The translations under genes and the position numbers were made by a program. Below the pieces are notes generated by a model, which worked only from the letters and a program-made list of their open reading frames with translations, made no database searches and was not told the DNA's origin. This document shows positions 7,192 through 14,969 of a DNA stretch of 21,939 nucleotides, one piece after another. Source of the stretch: an uncultured Archangium sp. (GTDB lineage: Bacteria; Myxococcota; Myxococcia; Myxococcales; Myxococcaceae); assembly GCA_946479335.1 (NCBI GenBank), contig CAMLFP010000052.1:1-21939 (forward strand). The letters run 5' to 3'. Each line of letters begins with the position of its first letter. Within the stretch, counting starts at the first letter, position 1.

Positions 7192-10100
7192 TTGCGTTCG
7201 ACTCCTGGGGAAGCCCGGTCGAGAACCTCGCGGACCTTTCGGGTCAGCGAGCCGGGGGTAATGGGTTTCTGGAGGAACTCCGCGCCGCTCTCGAGGATAC
7301 CGTGTTGGAAGACCGCGTCGTCGGTGTACCCCGACATGAAGAGCACCCGCATGTCGGGCCGTGTGGGGCGCAGGCGCTCCGAGAGCTGGCGGCCGCTGAG
7401 CAGCGGCAGCACCACGTCGGTGAGCAGCAGGTCGATCTTCGCGCCGTGTTGCTCGCTGAGCAGCAGCGCCTCGCCGCCGTTGGAGGCCTCCAGCACCACG
7501 TAGCCGTTGCGCCGCAGCACGCCGCACACCAGCCCCCGCACCTGGTCGTCGTCTTCCACCAGCAGCACCGTCTCGTGGCCCCGCAGCGAGCCCGGCTCCC
7601 GGCGCTCGCGGGGCTCGGCCGCGGCGGTCGCCTCGTCGAGGCGCGGGAGGTGCACCTTGAACGACGTGCCGTGGCCCGGCTCGCTGTACACCCAGATGTG
7701 GCCGTTGCTCTGCTTCACGATGCCGAACACCGTCGACAGCCCGAGCCCGGTGCCCTTGCCCTGTTCCTTGGTGGTGAAGAACGGCTCGAAGATGCGCGCG
7801 ATGGTCTCGGCGCTCATGCCCACGCCGGTGTCGGTCACCACCAGCTGCACGTAGGCGCCCGGCTGCACGTCGTGGTGGGCCTCCGCGTACTCGGCGTCGA
7901 GCTCCACGTTGGAGGTCTCGATGGTCAGCTTGCCGCCGCGCGGCATCGCGTCGCGCGCGTTGACCGCGAGGTTCATCACCACCTGCTCGAGCTGCCCGGG
8001 GTCGACCTTCACCGTGCCCAGCGCCTGGCCGGGCAGGAGCGTCAGCGTGATGTCGGCGCCCAGCAGCCGCCGGAGCATCTTCTCGAGGCCGCTCAGCACC
8101 TGGTTCAGGTCGACCACCCGGGGCGCGAGCACCTGCTGCCGGCTGAAGGCGAGCAGCTGCCGGGTCAGCTCGGTGGCGCGCATCGCCGCGGTCTTGATCT
8201 CCTCCGCGTCGGCGCGCATCGGCTCCTCGGCCGCGAGGTCGTCGCACATCATCTCGGAGTAGCTGAGGATGACGGAGAGGATGTTGTTGAAGTCGTGCGC
8301 CACGCCGCCGGCCAGCCGCCCCACGGCCTCCATCTTCTGCGCCTGGCGGAACTGCTCCTCGAGGCGCTTGCGCTCGGTGAGGTCGAGGGCGACGGTGAGG
8401 TTCTCGCCGTTCTCCAACGGCGCCACCGCCGCCAGCACGGGGATTCGCCGGCCGTCCTTCCTCCGATACTCGCGCTCCAGCGGGTGGCTCGCGGTGGCGC
8501 CCTCGGCGTTCTCCGAATGGTCGATGTCGATCAGCAGCAGGCCCAGCGGCAGCTCTTCGCGCGTGCAGCCCACCATCTTGAGGAAGGCGTCGTTGGCTTC
8601 CAGCACCCGGCCGCGCGCGTCGGAGACGGTGATGCCGATGAGCCCCGACTCCGCCAGGCGGCGGAAGCGCGTCTCGCTGGCGCGCAGGGCGCTGGTCTGT
8701 TTGCGCGCCGATTCGAGGTGCGCGCGCACGCGCGTGAGCAGCTCGCGCGACGAGAAGGGCTTGATGAGGTAGTCGTCGGCGCCGGTCTCCATGCCCTGCA
8801 CCAGGGCCTCTTCGCCCGCGCGCGCCGACACGAGGATGATGGGGAGCTGGCGCGTCTCCGGGTCGCCGCGCAGCGCCTGCACCAGGCCGATGCCGTCGAG
8901 GGCGGGCATGGTGACGTCGCTGATGACGAGATCGGGGCGCTTGCGCTTGATGGCCTGCAGCGCCTTCAGGCCGTCGGTCGCCGTCTCCACCTGCCAATGC
9001 GCGCGCAGCAGCCCGGCCACGTACCGGCGCATGTCGGCGTTGTCGTCGACCACCAGCACCCGCTCCCGCGCGGGCCCCGGCGGCGGCGTGTGGATGCCCG
9101 ACACCGTGGTCTTCCACTGCGCCGCCTCCATCACGAAGGGCATCGCCTGGTCGCCGATCTCAACGCCTGTCTGCGCCGTCGTCACCTGGTCTGGCGCGAG
9201 GTGGTCGCGGCCCAGCGGCACCATCACCACGAAGGTGCTGCCCTTGCCGACCACGCTGTCGACCAGCACCGAGCCGCCGTGCAGCCCCACCAGCTCCTTC
9301 ACCAGCGCCAGCCCGATGCCGGAGCCCTCGATGCTCCGGCCCTGCGCGCCCTCCACCCGGTGGAAGCGCTCGAAGACCCGCGCCATCTCCTGAGGCGGAA
9401 TGCCAGTGCCCGTGTCGATGACCTCCAGCAGCGCCGCGCCGTCGGCGGTCCGCAGACGCACGGTGACCCCGCCCGACAGCGTGAACTTGAAGGCGTTCGA
9501 CAGCAGGTTGGAGACGATCTTCTCCCAGTGCGCGTGGTCGACGTACACCGGCTCCGGGAGCGGCGGGCAGTCGATGGTCAGGCGCAGGCCTGCGTCGTTG
9601 AACAGCGATTGGAACGCGCCCGCCAGGCCGGCGGTCATGGCCGCGAGGTCGGTCGGTTCGAAGCGGGCCTGCATGCGGCCTGCCTCGAGGCGCGAGAAGT
9701 CGAGCAGGCTGTTCACGAGTCGCAGCATCCGCACGGCGCTGCGGTGCACCGTGCGCAGCCCCTCGCCGGCGAGCGGCACGTCAGCCCTGACCGCGTCTTC
9801 CAGCGGGCCCAGCATCAACGCCAGCGGCGTGCGGAACTCGTGGCTCACGTTGCTGAAGAAGGCGGTCTTGTTGGTGTCGAGCTCGGCCAGCCGCGCGTTG
9901 ACGCTGCGCAGCTCGCGGTTGGCCTCCTGCAGCTCCCCGCTCCGGCGGAGCACCTCGCGCTCCATCGCGTTCGTGCGGTCCATCAGCGCGTCGCCGCGCT
10001 CGGTGGCCTGCACCAGCTCGGTGATGTCCTCCACGCGATGCAGCACGTAGAGCACCTCGCCGGTCGGCGAGAGCACCGGCACGTTCTTCGGGCTCCAGTA

Positions 10101-10490
10101 CCGGGTGTGGAAGGTGCCGTCGGGCGCCTTGATGTCGTAGCGCTGCACCGACATGGTGTCGGGCGCGCGGGTCGCCAGCACGCGGTCGAGCGACGCCCGG
10201 AGGTTGCTCGCGCCGGTGGCGGCCGGGTCGTCGGGGTTGTCGGGGAAGATCTCGAAGAGCCCGCGGCCGATGGTCTGCTCGCGCGTGGTGTGCGTCGCCC
10301 GGAGGCGCGCGTTGGTCGCGGCGACCATCGTGTAGCGGGGAGGGTCGGGGCGCAGCACCAACAGCACGTCGGGCGAGGCCTCGAACACCAGACGGAGATC
10401 CTGCGCGAAGGCGTCGCCTTCCGGTGTTCCTTCAGCCTGATCGCCGTCGCGCATTTCGTGGTTGTTCGATGAGGCGCTCATCTCGTGCAT
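7188..10490 (-). CDS. Tandem hybrid sensor histidine kinase (PAS-HK-REC-PAS-HK-REC)
   Basis: This 1100-residue cytoplasmic protein appears to contain two complete hybrid kinases in series. Part one has a PAS-like sensor (about 30-160), a helical linker, HisKA with H217 in SNVSHEFRTPLA, HATPase with N332 in SNAFKF, DTGTGIPP and GSGIGLAL, then receiver 1 (477-592; D482/D483, D525, K577 in LIKPF). Part two has a second PAS (about 603-710), HisKA with H732 in GGVAHDFNNILS, HATPase with N844 in AVNARDAM, DTGVGMS and GTGLGLS, then receiver 2 (973-1092; E979/D980, D1025 in LTDVVLPLLSG, K1075 in LQKPI). All phosphotransfer residues are intact in both halves. No transmembrane segments are seen, so it senses a cytoplasmic or membrane-derived cue. 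ATG 10490 is chosen for its GGGGCGG about 12 bases upstream; ATG 10481 is an alternative. Its stop overlaps the next gene by ATGA. Confidence 0.93.
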   Translation of the reverse strand: MHEMSASSNNHEMRDGDQAEGTPEGDAFAQDLRLVFEASPDVLLVLRPDPPRYTMVAATNARLRATHTTREQTIGRGLFEIFPDNPDDPAATGASNLRASLDRVLATRAPDTMSVQRYDIKAPDGTFHTRYWSPKNVPVLSPTGEVLYVLHRVEDITELVQATERGDALMDRTNAMEREVLRRSGELQEANRELRSVNARLAELDTNKTAFFSNVSHEFRTPLALMLGPLEDAVRADVPLAGEGLRTVHRSAVRMLRLVNSLLDFSRLEAGRMQARFEPTDLAAMTAGLAGAFQSLFNDAGLRLTIDCPPLPEPVYVDHAHWEKIVSNLLSNAFKFTLSGGVTVRLRTADGAALLEVIDTGTGIPPQEMARVFERFHRVEGAQGRSIEGSGIGLALVKELVGLHGGSVLVDSVVGKGSTFVVMVPLGRDHLAPDQVTTAQTGVEIGDQAMPFVMEAAQWKTTVSGIHTPPPGPARERVLVVDDNADMRRYVAGLLRAHWQVETATDGLKALQAIKRKRPDLVISDVTMPALDGIGLVQALRGDPETRQLPIILVSARAGEEALVQGMETGADDYLIKPFSSRELLTRVRAHLESARKQTSALRASETRFRRLAESGLIGITVSDARGRVLEANDAFLKMVGCTREELPLGLLLIDIDHSENAEGATASHPLEREYRRKDGRRIPVLAAVAPLENGENLTVALDLTERKRLEEQFRQAQKMEAVGRLAGGVAHDFNNILSVILSYSEMMCDDLAAEEPMRADAEEIKTAAMRATELTRQLLAFSRQQVLAPRVVDLNQVLSGLEKMLRRLLGADITLTLLPGQALGTVKVDPGQLEQVVMNLAVNARDAMPRGGKLTIETSNVELDAEYAEAHHDVQPGAYVQLVVTDTGVGMSAETIARIFEPFFTTKEQGKGTGLGLSTVFGIVKQSNGHIWVYSEPGHGTSFKVHLPRLDEATAAAEPRERREPGSLRGHETVLLVEDDDQVRGLVCGVLRRNGYVVLEASNGGEALLLSEQHGAKIDLLLTDVVLPLLSGRQLSERLRPTRPDMRVLFMSGYTDDAVFQHGILESGAEFLQKPITPGSLTRKVREVLDRASPGVERK
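7201..7205 (-). promoter_or_regulatory. Shine-Dalgarno of first REC-EAL gene inside kinase 3' end
   Basis: AGGAG on the minus strand is embedded in the last codons of the kinase gene, about 10 bases before ATG 7191. It combines with the 4-base stop/start overlap to indicate translational coupling. Confidence 0.65.
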
Positions 10491-10673
10491 CGGGCCGGTG
10501 CCGCCCCAGAAAAAACCACCGGCCGCGTTCAAGGTAACGCCGTTGGCTGCTCGATTGCACTCGCACTCCATTCGCGTTTCGCATCGGTGACGCGAACAAG
10601 AATGTGTGAGGTGGGTCTTGCGCGAAGCTGGTGGGTTGCGTTGGCCCCGGGCTTGTCAGTACAGGCGAGCGCG
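10491..10673. promoter_or_regulatory. Divergent intergenic region between kinase operon and dusB
   Basis: These 183 bases must hold the promoters for the minus-strand signalling operon and plus-strand dusB. It is less GC-rich than the flanking genes around 10510-10610. An 8-base inverted repeat lies directly in front of the kinase start (10493-10524). I cannot place promoter boxes with confidence. Confidence 0.45.
10493..10524 (-). repeat. Inverted repeat / possible mRNA hairpin with ribosome site in the loop
   Basis: On the minus strand GGCCGGTG pairs perfectly with CACCGGCC across a 16-base loop. The loop holds a T-run and CTGGGGCGG, the best ribosome-site candidate for ATG 10490, which starts 2 bases after the stem. 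Folding of this RNA could regulate initiation. The T-run is in the loop, not after the stem, so it is not a terminator in this direction. Confidence 0.4.
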
Positions 10674-11741
10674 ATGCTGCCGATTGGCCCGTACACGCTG
10701 AAGAACCGCTTCATCCTCGCTCCGATGGCCGGCGTCTCGGAGATGCCGTTTCGCGTGTTGGCCTTCGAGCAGGGCGCCGCGCTGTGCCCCACGGAGCTGA
10801 TCAGCTCGGCCGGGCTCTTCCGCATCAACTCGCGCACCATGCGCTACCTGCGCCACGACGAGAAGATCGAGGTGCCGTACTCGCTGCAGCTCTTCGGCGG
10901 CGAGCCGGAGGTGATGGCGAAGGCGGCGGTCATCGCGAAGCAGTACGGCGCGCAGATCATCGACATCAACATGGGCTGTCCGGTGAAGAAGGTGACCAAG
11001 ACCGGCGCGGGCTCCGGGTTGATGTGCGACTCGCCGCGCGCGGGTGAAATCGTCAGGCAGATCCGCGAGGCGACGGGCCTTCCTGTCACCGTCAAGATCC
11101 GCACCGGGTGGGACGCGAATTCTCGGAACTTCCTCGAGATGGCCGACGTGCTGGGCGCGGCGGGCTGCGCGGCGCTGGCGATGCACGGCCGCACGCGCGC
11201 GCAGGGCTACTCCGGCAAGGCCGACTGGAGCGCCATCGCGCAGCTCAAGAAGCACGTGGGCAACGCCTTCCCCGTCATCGGCAACGGTGACGTGAAGACC
11301 GTCGACGACGCGAAGCGCATGCTCGAAGAGACGGGCTGCGACTACGTGATGATCGGCCGCGGCGCGCTGGGCAACCCGTGGCTGTTCCGCGAGTTGCTCG
11401 GCGGGCCGAAGCCCACGAATGAGGAGCGCTGCGCGCTGGTGCTGCGGCACTTCCGCTGGCACCTCCACTTCTCGGCCGACGCGCGCGTGCACAAGGAAGA
11501 GCTGCCGCCGGAGCAGCGCGCGAAGAAAGACGAGCTGATGGCGGTGCACGCCTTCCGCAGCCACCTCGCGTGGTACGCGCACGGGCTGTACGGCGCCTCG
11601 GCCTTCCGCGCGAAGGTGAACGCGGCCGACACGAAGCAGCAGGTCGAAGACGCGGTGGAGCAGTTCTTCCTCGGCGCGTCGGTCGACGCCACGGCGTTCG
11701 AGGCGGAGCAGGAGCTCGACTACCGCACCGCGCTGGGCTGA
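10674..11741 (+). CDS. dusB: tRNA-dihydrouridine synthase, DusB-type
   Basis: This 355-residue FMN enzyme reduces uridine to dihydrouridine in the D-loop of tRNA with NADPH. The TIM-barrel domain (residues 1-250) shows APMAGVSEMPFR near residue 16, LFGGEP, the active-site motif DINMGCPVKKV with C102 as the catalytic proton donor, GAGSGLM, VKIRTGWD, MHGRTRAQGYSG, VIGNGDV and MIGRGALGNPWLF for FMN binding. The C-terminal helical domain (about 255-355) has the usual FRSHLAWYAHGL motif. The protein is slightly longer than E. coli DusB (about 320). ATG 10674 gives the typical family N-terminus LPIGPYTLKNRFILAPMAG; longer in-frame starts would add unconserved sequence. The ribosome site (AGGCGAG) is weak. 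The gene is divergent from the signalling operon and convergent with the collagen-like lipoprotein (28-base gap). Confidence 0.94.
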   Translation: MLPIGPYTLKNRFILAPMAGVSEMPFRVLAFEQGAALCPTELISSAGLFRINSRTMRYLRHDEKIEVPYSLQLFGGEPEVMAKAAVIAKQYGAQIIDINMGCPVKKVTKTGAGSGLMCDSPRAGEIVRQIREATGLPVTVKIRTGWDANSRNFLEMADVLGAAGCAALAMHGRTRAQGYSGKADWSAIAQLKKHVGNAFPVIGNGDVKTVDDAKRMLEETGCDYVMIGRGALGNPWLFRELLGGPKPTNEERCALVLRHFRWHLHFSADARVHKEELPPEQRAKKDELMAVHAFRSHLAWYAHGLYGASAFRAKVNAADTKQQVEDAVEQFFLGASVDATAFEAEQELDYRTALG

Positions 11742-11769
11742 CGGGAAACCCCGACTCCGGCGCGACGGC

Positions 11770-13212
11770 TCACTCGCAGCAGGCGATGGGGAGCACCGCG
11801 CCGCAGTTCGGCGCCGACGTGTTGGCGACGACCAGCCCCGCCTGAGTGGTGGCGGTGCGCGAGTAGCCGCCGCTGGCGGTGCCGTCCGTCCACGTGTTGC
11901 AGCCGCTGGTGGCGCTGCGCGAGTTGTCACTGTTCGAGAACTCCAACCACGCACCAGACGCCGGCACCGGCAAGAAGGGCGTGGACTCTGTCCACTCGAA
12001 GTCGGTGCAGATGTGCGCGCCGGGGAACTCCACGTCGCACCGCGCGTTCATCGCCATCCGGCCGAGCTGGCCGCCGGGGCCCGTGGGGGCGCCGTTGGTG
12101 ACGTAGGTGGTGATGCCGCGGAATCGGGGAACGGTCGGCGCGCGGCAGCACGCGATGGGCAGCACGGCTCCACACGTCGGCGCCGAGGTGTTGGTCACGA
12201 CCGCGCCCGTCTGCGTGGTGGCGGTGCGCGAGTAGCCGCCGGTGCTGGTGCCGTCAGTCCAGGTGTTGCAGCCGCTGGTGCTGCTGCGCGAGTTGTTCGT
12301 GTTGGAGAACTCGAGCCACGCGCCCGACGCGGGCATCGCGACGGTGGGGGTCGACTCGGCCCACTCGTAGTCCGTGCACACGTGCGAGCCGGGGAACTCC
12401 GCCTGGCAGTGCGCGTTGACCGCGAGCCGGCCGATCTGCGCGCCGGGCCCGGTGACCGCGCCGTTGGTGGTGAAGGTGGTGATGCCCGCGAATGACGGGC
12501 GACCCTGCGCAAGGGTGACGACGCCGCCGTCCAGGTAGAGCACCGCACCTGCGGGGCCGGCGGGGCCCGTCGCGCCGGCGGGACCAGTCGCGCCTTGAGG
12601 CCCCTGCGCGCCGGCGGGGCCTGCAGGGCCATCCGCGCCGGCCGGGCCATCCGCGCCGGTGGGCCCCTGAGGACCTTGTGGGCCGGCGGGGCCCGTCAGG
12701 CCCTGCGCGCCGGTCGCTCCCGTCGCGCCGGCGGCACCCTGAGGACCCTGCGCGCCCGCGGGGCCTGCAGGGCCCATCGCGCCTGCAGGGCCATCCGCGC
12801 CGGTGGCACCTTGCGGCCCTTGCGCGCCAGCGGGCCCGGTCAACCCCTGCGCGCCGTTGCACAGGTGCGTGACTCCCGCGTCGGAGAGCTGCGTGATGCG
12901 CACGCCGCCGTTCGCGCACGTCGCGTCTCCGATGGGCACCGGGGTCACGAGCACGGACGAGCCCGGAGGCCCGGTCACCACGCCGCCATCGAGCACCAGC
13001 ACCGCGCCTTGCGGCCCCTGCAGCCCCATCGGGCCCACCGGCCCCTGCATGCCGTCAGCGCCCGCGGGCCCTTGTTCGCCCGTCGCACCCTGCGGACCTG
13101 CTGCGCCCGTCGCGCCTTGCGGCCCCGCAGGTCCCTCCGGCCCGGCGGGGCCTTGCTGCGAGCGACAACCAGCGAAGATGACGACGACGGCGGCGACGAC
13201 CAGGCGGTTCAT
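11770..13212 (-). CDS. Collagen-like lipoprotein with two Cys-rich C-terminal head domains
   Basis: This 480-residue protein begins with a lipoprotein signal (hydrophobic residues 4-14, lipobox IFAGC, C16). Two collagen-like Gly-X-Y blocks follow: about 21-70 (16 triplets) and 120-222 (34 triplets). Between them (71-119) lies a short domain with CANGGVRIT and HLCNG, which resembles small modules seen beside collagen-like repeats in myxobacterial lipoproteins. Each Gly-X-Y block ends in the same VLxLDGGVV motif. The C-terminus has two tandem repeats (242-357 and 365-480, about three quarters identical) each with six Cys at identical spacing (10, 36, 32, 8, 1) and a CTDxEW motif. The head domain recalls lectin-like or NC1-like folds, but I cannot name the family. 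Collagen blocks imply trimers anchored in the envelope; adhesion is an inference. ATG 13212 is chosen because it gives a clean lipoprotein signal. It is 43 bases after the AI-2E gene and may share its transcript. Confidence 0.85.
   Translation of the reverse strand: MNRLVVAAVVVIFAGCRSQQGPAGPEGPAGPQGATGAAGPQGATGEQGPAGADGMQGPVGPMGLQGPQGAVLVLDGGVVTGPPGSSVLVTPVPIGDATCANGGVRITQLSDAGVTHLCNGAQGLTGPAGAQGPQGATGADGPAGAMGPAGPAGAQGPQGAAGATGATGAQGLTGPAGPQGPQGPTGADGPAGADGPAGPAGAQGPQGATGPAGATGPAGPAGAVLYLDGGVVTLAQGRPSFAGITTFTTNGAVTGPGAQIGRLAVNAHCQAEFPGSHVCTDYEWAESTPTVAMPASGAWLEFSNTNNSRSSTSGCNTWTDGTSTGGYSRTATTQTGAVVTNTSAPTCGAVLPIACCRAPTVPRFRGITTYVTNGAPTGPGGQLGRMAMNARCDVEFPGAHICTDFEWTESTPFLPVPASGAWLEFSNSDNSRSATSGCNTWTDGTASGGYSRTATTQAGLVVANTSAPNCGAVLPIACCE
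11773..12120 (-). repeat. Tandem coding repeat, second copy of Cys-rich head domain
   Basis: This copy encodes residues 365-480 and is offset by 369 bases from the first. All six Cys and the [31 protein letters not shown] and LPIACC motifs are kept. Confidence 0.85.
12142..12489 (-). repeat. Tandem coding repeat, first copy of Cys-rich head domain
   Basis: This copy encodes residues 242-357 with [15 protein letters not shown] at its start and LPIACC at its end. About three quarters of the residues match the second copy without gaps, so it is an internal duplication inside one gene. Confidence 0.85.
12544..12855 (-). repeat. Gly-X-Y (collagen-like) coding repeat, long block
   Basis: This low-complexity stretch encodes about 34 uninterrupted Gly-X-Y triplets, mostly GPA, GPQ, GAT and GAQ. 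A shorter block of about 16 triplets lies at roughly 13003-13152. Ala, Pro, Gln and Thr dominate X and Y positions; charged residues are few. The GCC-rich repeats are prone to slippage, so triplet number may vary between strains. Confidence 0.85.
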
Positions 13213-13255
13213 GGTGTGCCTGACACCACGACCGCGCCCGAGGTGAAATCTCAAA

Positions 13256-14359
13256 TCACGCGGCTTCGGCGTTCCTGATGCCTTCAGCCAGCGTCGTCGC
13301 GATGGCCTTCACCACCGCGATGCTGGGGATGATGGCCAGCATGCCGGGCACGCCGCCCAGCGTGCCGCCGACCGCGATGCCCACGATGACGGTGAGCGGG
13401 TGCATGTCGAGGCTCTTGCCCATCACGAAGGGGCCGATGACGCCCGCGTCGATGAAGTGCACCACCAGGTAGACCGCCGCCAGCACCGCCAGCGACGGCG
13501 CGTTGGGGTCGAGCAGCGAGAAGAGCAGCCCCGCCGACGCGCCGATGAACGGCCCCACGAAGGGGATGACGTTGCACGCGCCGAAGATGACCGCGAAGAG
13601 CAGCGCGTTGGGCATGCCGAGGATGACGAGCGGAATGGCGACGATGACCGTGACCGCCAGGTTCTCGAGCGCGGTGCCGATGAGGTACGAGCTGATCTGC
13701 CGGTCGACGCGGTGGAGCATCAGCAGCGAGTTCTCGAAGTGCCGGTTGGGCATCATCGCTACCAGCGCCTTCTTCATCACCGCGCCGTCGAGCAACACGA
13801 AGAAGGCGATGACCAGCCCCAGCACCACCGAACCTGCGCGCGAGGCGAGGTCGAGCGCCAACGCGGGCAACCCTTCGACCAGCGTGCGGCGCTGGTGCTG
13901 CAGCACCTCGTGCAGCTTGCCGAAGTACGAGGCCCAGTCGACCTTGGGGTAGCTGTGCGTCAGCGACGCCTGCCACTGGTCGATGCGCGCCTCGAGCTGG
14001 AGCTCGAACGCGCTCTGCTCACCGGGGCGCGGCGCTTCCTGCAGCCAGGCTTCGAGGCCCGGCAGCAGCGCGGCGACGGCCGCCACCAACAGCAGCACCA
14101 GCGCGCCGAAGCACAGGCTGACCGCGCGGCTGCGCGACATGCCGCGGTTCTCGAGGCGGTCGACCAGCGGGCCCAGCACGTAGGTGAGGAGGAAGCCCAA
14201 CACCAACGGCAGCGTGAGGAAGCGCAGGAACCACGCGACGGCCAGCGCGAGGCCACCCAGCGCCAGCAGCACCACGGCGCGCACCACCTTCTCCGCGAGC
14301 GTCAGCTCCACGCGCGGGGGAATCAGCGTGCCCGCGGGGAAGACCGGAGGCGTGCTCAT
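13256..14359 (-). CDS. AI-2E family (PerM-like) integral membrane protein
   Basis: This 367-residue protein fits the AI-2E/UPF0118 transporter family, which includes the autoinducer-2 exporter TqsA and sodium/proton antiporters; substrate cannot be predicted. Hydrophobic segments lie at about 25-65 (two helices, LPLVLGFLLTYVLGPLVDRLE motif), 78-102, then a large soluble loop (about 105-165), followed by VVLGLVIAFFVLLDG and four to five further helices. Family marks include GTALENLAVTVIVAIPLVILGMPNAL-type sequence, FGACNVIPFVGPFIGASAGLL and IGPFVMGKSLDMHPLTVIVG. ATG 14359 overlaps the stop of the upstream cyclic-nucleotide-binding gene (ATGA, 14356-14359), and AGGAG sits about 7 bases upstream, so the two are translationally coupled. 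Confidence 0.9.
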   Translation of the reverse strand: MSTPPVFPAGTLIPPRVELTLAEKVVRAVVLLALGGLALAVAWFLRFLTLPLVLGFLLTYVLGPLVDRLENRGMSRSRAVSLCFGALVLLLVAAVAALLPGLEAWLQEAPRPGEQSAFELQLEARIDQWQASLTHSYPKVDWASYFGKLHEVLQHQRRTLVEGLPALALDLASRAGSVVLGLVIAFFVLLDGAVMKKALVAMMPNRHFENSLLMLHRVDRQISSYLIGTALENLAVTVIVAIPLVILGMPNALLFAVIFGACNVIPFVGPFIGASAGLLFSLLDPNAPSLAVLAAVYLVVHFIDAGVIGPFVMGKSLDMHPLTVIVGIAVGGTLGGVPGMLAIIPSIAVVKAIATTLAEGIRNAEAA

Positions 14360-14916
14360 TTCGGCTCCTGCTTCGGTTCGGCTTCGGCGCGCGAACGCAT
14401 CAGGTCTGACAGTTCACGCAGGCGCAGGCCCGTCATGCGCGCGAGGTTCCACACCACGCGCGCGCCCAGCTTCGCGTTGCGCTCCAGCAGTTGCTCGAGG
14501 TCGGGTTGAAACAGGCCCAGCAGCACCGTCGGCTTGCGCACCACGCAGGTGGCGGTGCGCGGCGACGACTCCAGCAGCGCGAGCTCGCCGAAGAACTGAC
14601 CCGAATGGAGACTGACGACGCACTGCTCGCTGCCGTCGGCCAGCCGCAGCACGATGTCGGCCGCGCCGTCCTTGATGATGTAGACGCCGGCGCCGGTCTG
14701 CCCCTCGCGGAAGACGACCTCGTCGGCCGCGTAACGGCGCTCGTGCAGCAGCTTCGCGACGCGCTTCAGGTCGGCGTCGGTGAGGTCGCGAAAGAGGGGG
14801 ATGCCCTTGAGCGTCGCCAGCTCATCGCTGCCGGTCGTGAGCTGCGCGGGCGGTTTCCAGAAAGCGGCTTCGGTCTCGAGCTGACTCTTCGTCTTCGGGT
14901 CGACGGCAGCGGGCAT
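14356..14916 (-). CDS. Cyclic-nucleotide-binding domain protein (Crp/PKA-R type sensor, no DNA-binding domain)
   Basis: This 186-residue protein has one cyclic-nucleotide-binding domain at about 38-145. The phosphate-binding cassette GELALLESSPRTATCVV (110-126) is intact, with E111 for the ribose and R120 for the cyclic phosphate. The barrel start IPLFRDLTDADLKRVAKLL and DEVVFREGQTGAGVYIIKDG fit the family. There is no helix-turn-helix after residue 150, only a helix rich in Arg and Leu and a Lys/Glu tail, so it is not a transcription factor of the Crp class. It is coupled by ATGA overlap to the AI-2E membrane protein, which suggests it senses a nucleotide and modulates that transporter. It has no signal peptide and should be cytoplasmic. 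The ribosome site is weak. Confidence 0.9.
   Translation of the reverse strand: MPAAVDPKTKSQLETEAAFWKPPAQLTTGSDELATLKGIPLFRDLTDADLKRVAKLLHERRYAADEVVFREGQTGAGVYIIKDGAADIVLRLADGSEQCVVSLHSGQFFGELALLESSPRTATCVVRKPTVLLGLFQPDLEQLLERNAKLGARVVWNLARMTGLRLRELSDLMRSRAEAEPKQEPK
14365..14369 (-). promoter_or_regulatory. Shine-Dalgarno of AI-2E gene
   Basis: AGGAG on the minus strand within the end of the cyclic-nucleotide-binding gene, about 5-7 bases before ATG 14359. With the ATGA overlap it supports the chosen start and coupling. Confidence 0.65.
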
Positions 14917-14969
14917 GTGCCCGAAGGCGTAGCACCCGTGGCCGCACCGGCAATTTCACGGCCGGGGTT

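Noticed and set aside
7302..10472. 1056-codon open frame on the plus strand opposite the hybrid kinase
   Set aside because: The opposing frame encodes intact kinase and receiver motifs. The antisense product is His/Arg/Leu-rich with no recognisable motif.
10485..10673. 63-residue N-terminal extension of DusB
   Set aside because: DusB proteins normally start a few residues before PYTLKNRFILAPMAG; the extension is unconserved-looking and overlaps the kinase start region.
12544..13152. Periodic GC-rich repeats suspected as a CRISPR or minisatellite
   Set aside because: The period is 9 bases and in frame, and it encodes Gly-X-Y triplets; there are no spacers.
14937..14969. Possible terminator after the basic-tail gene (CCGGC/GCCGG arms)
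   Set aside because: Only a 5-base stem and no following T-run on the minus strand.
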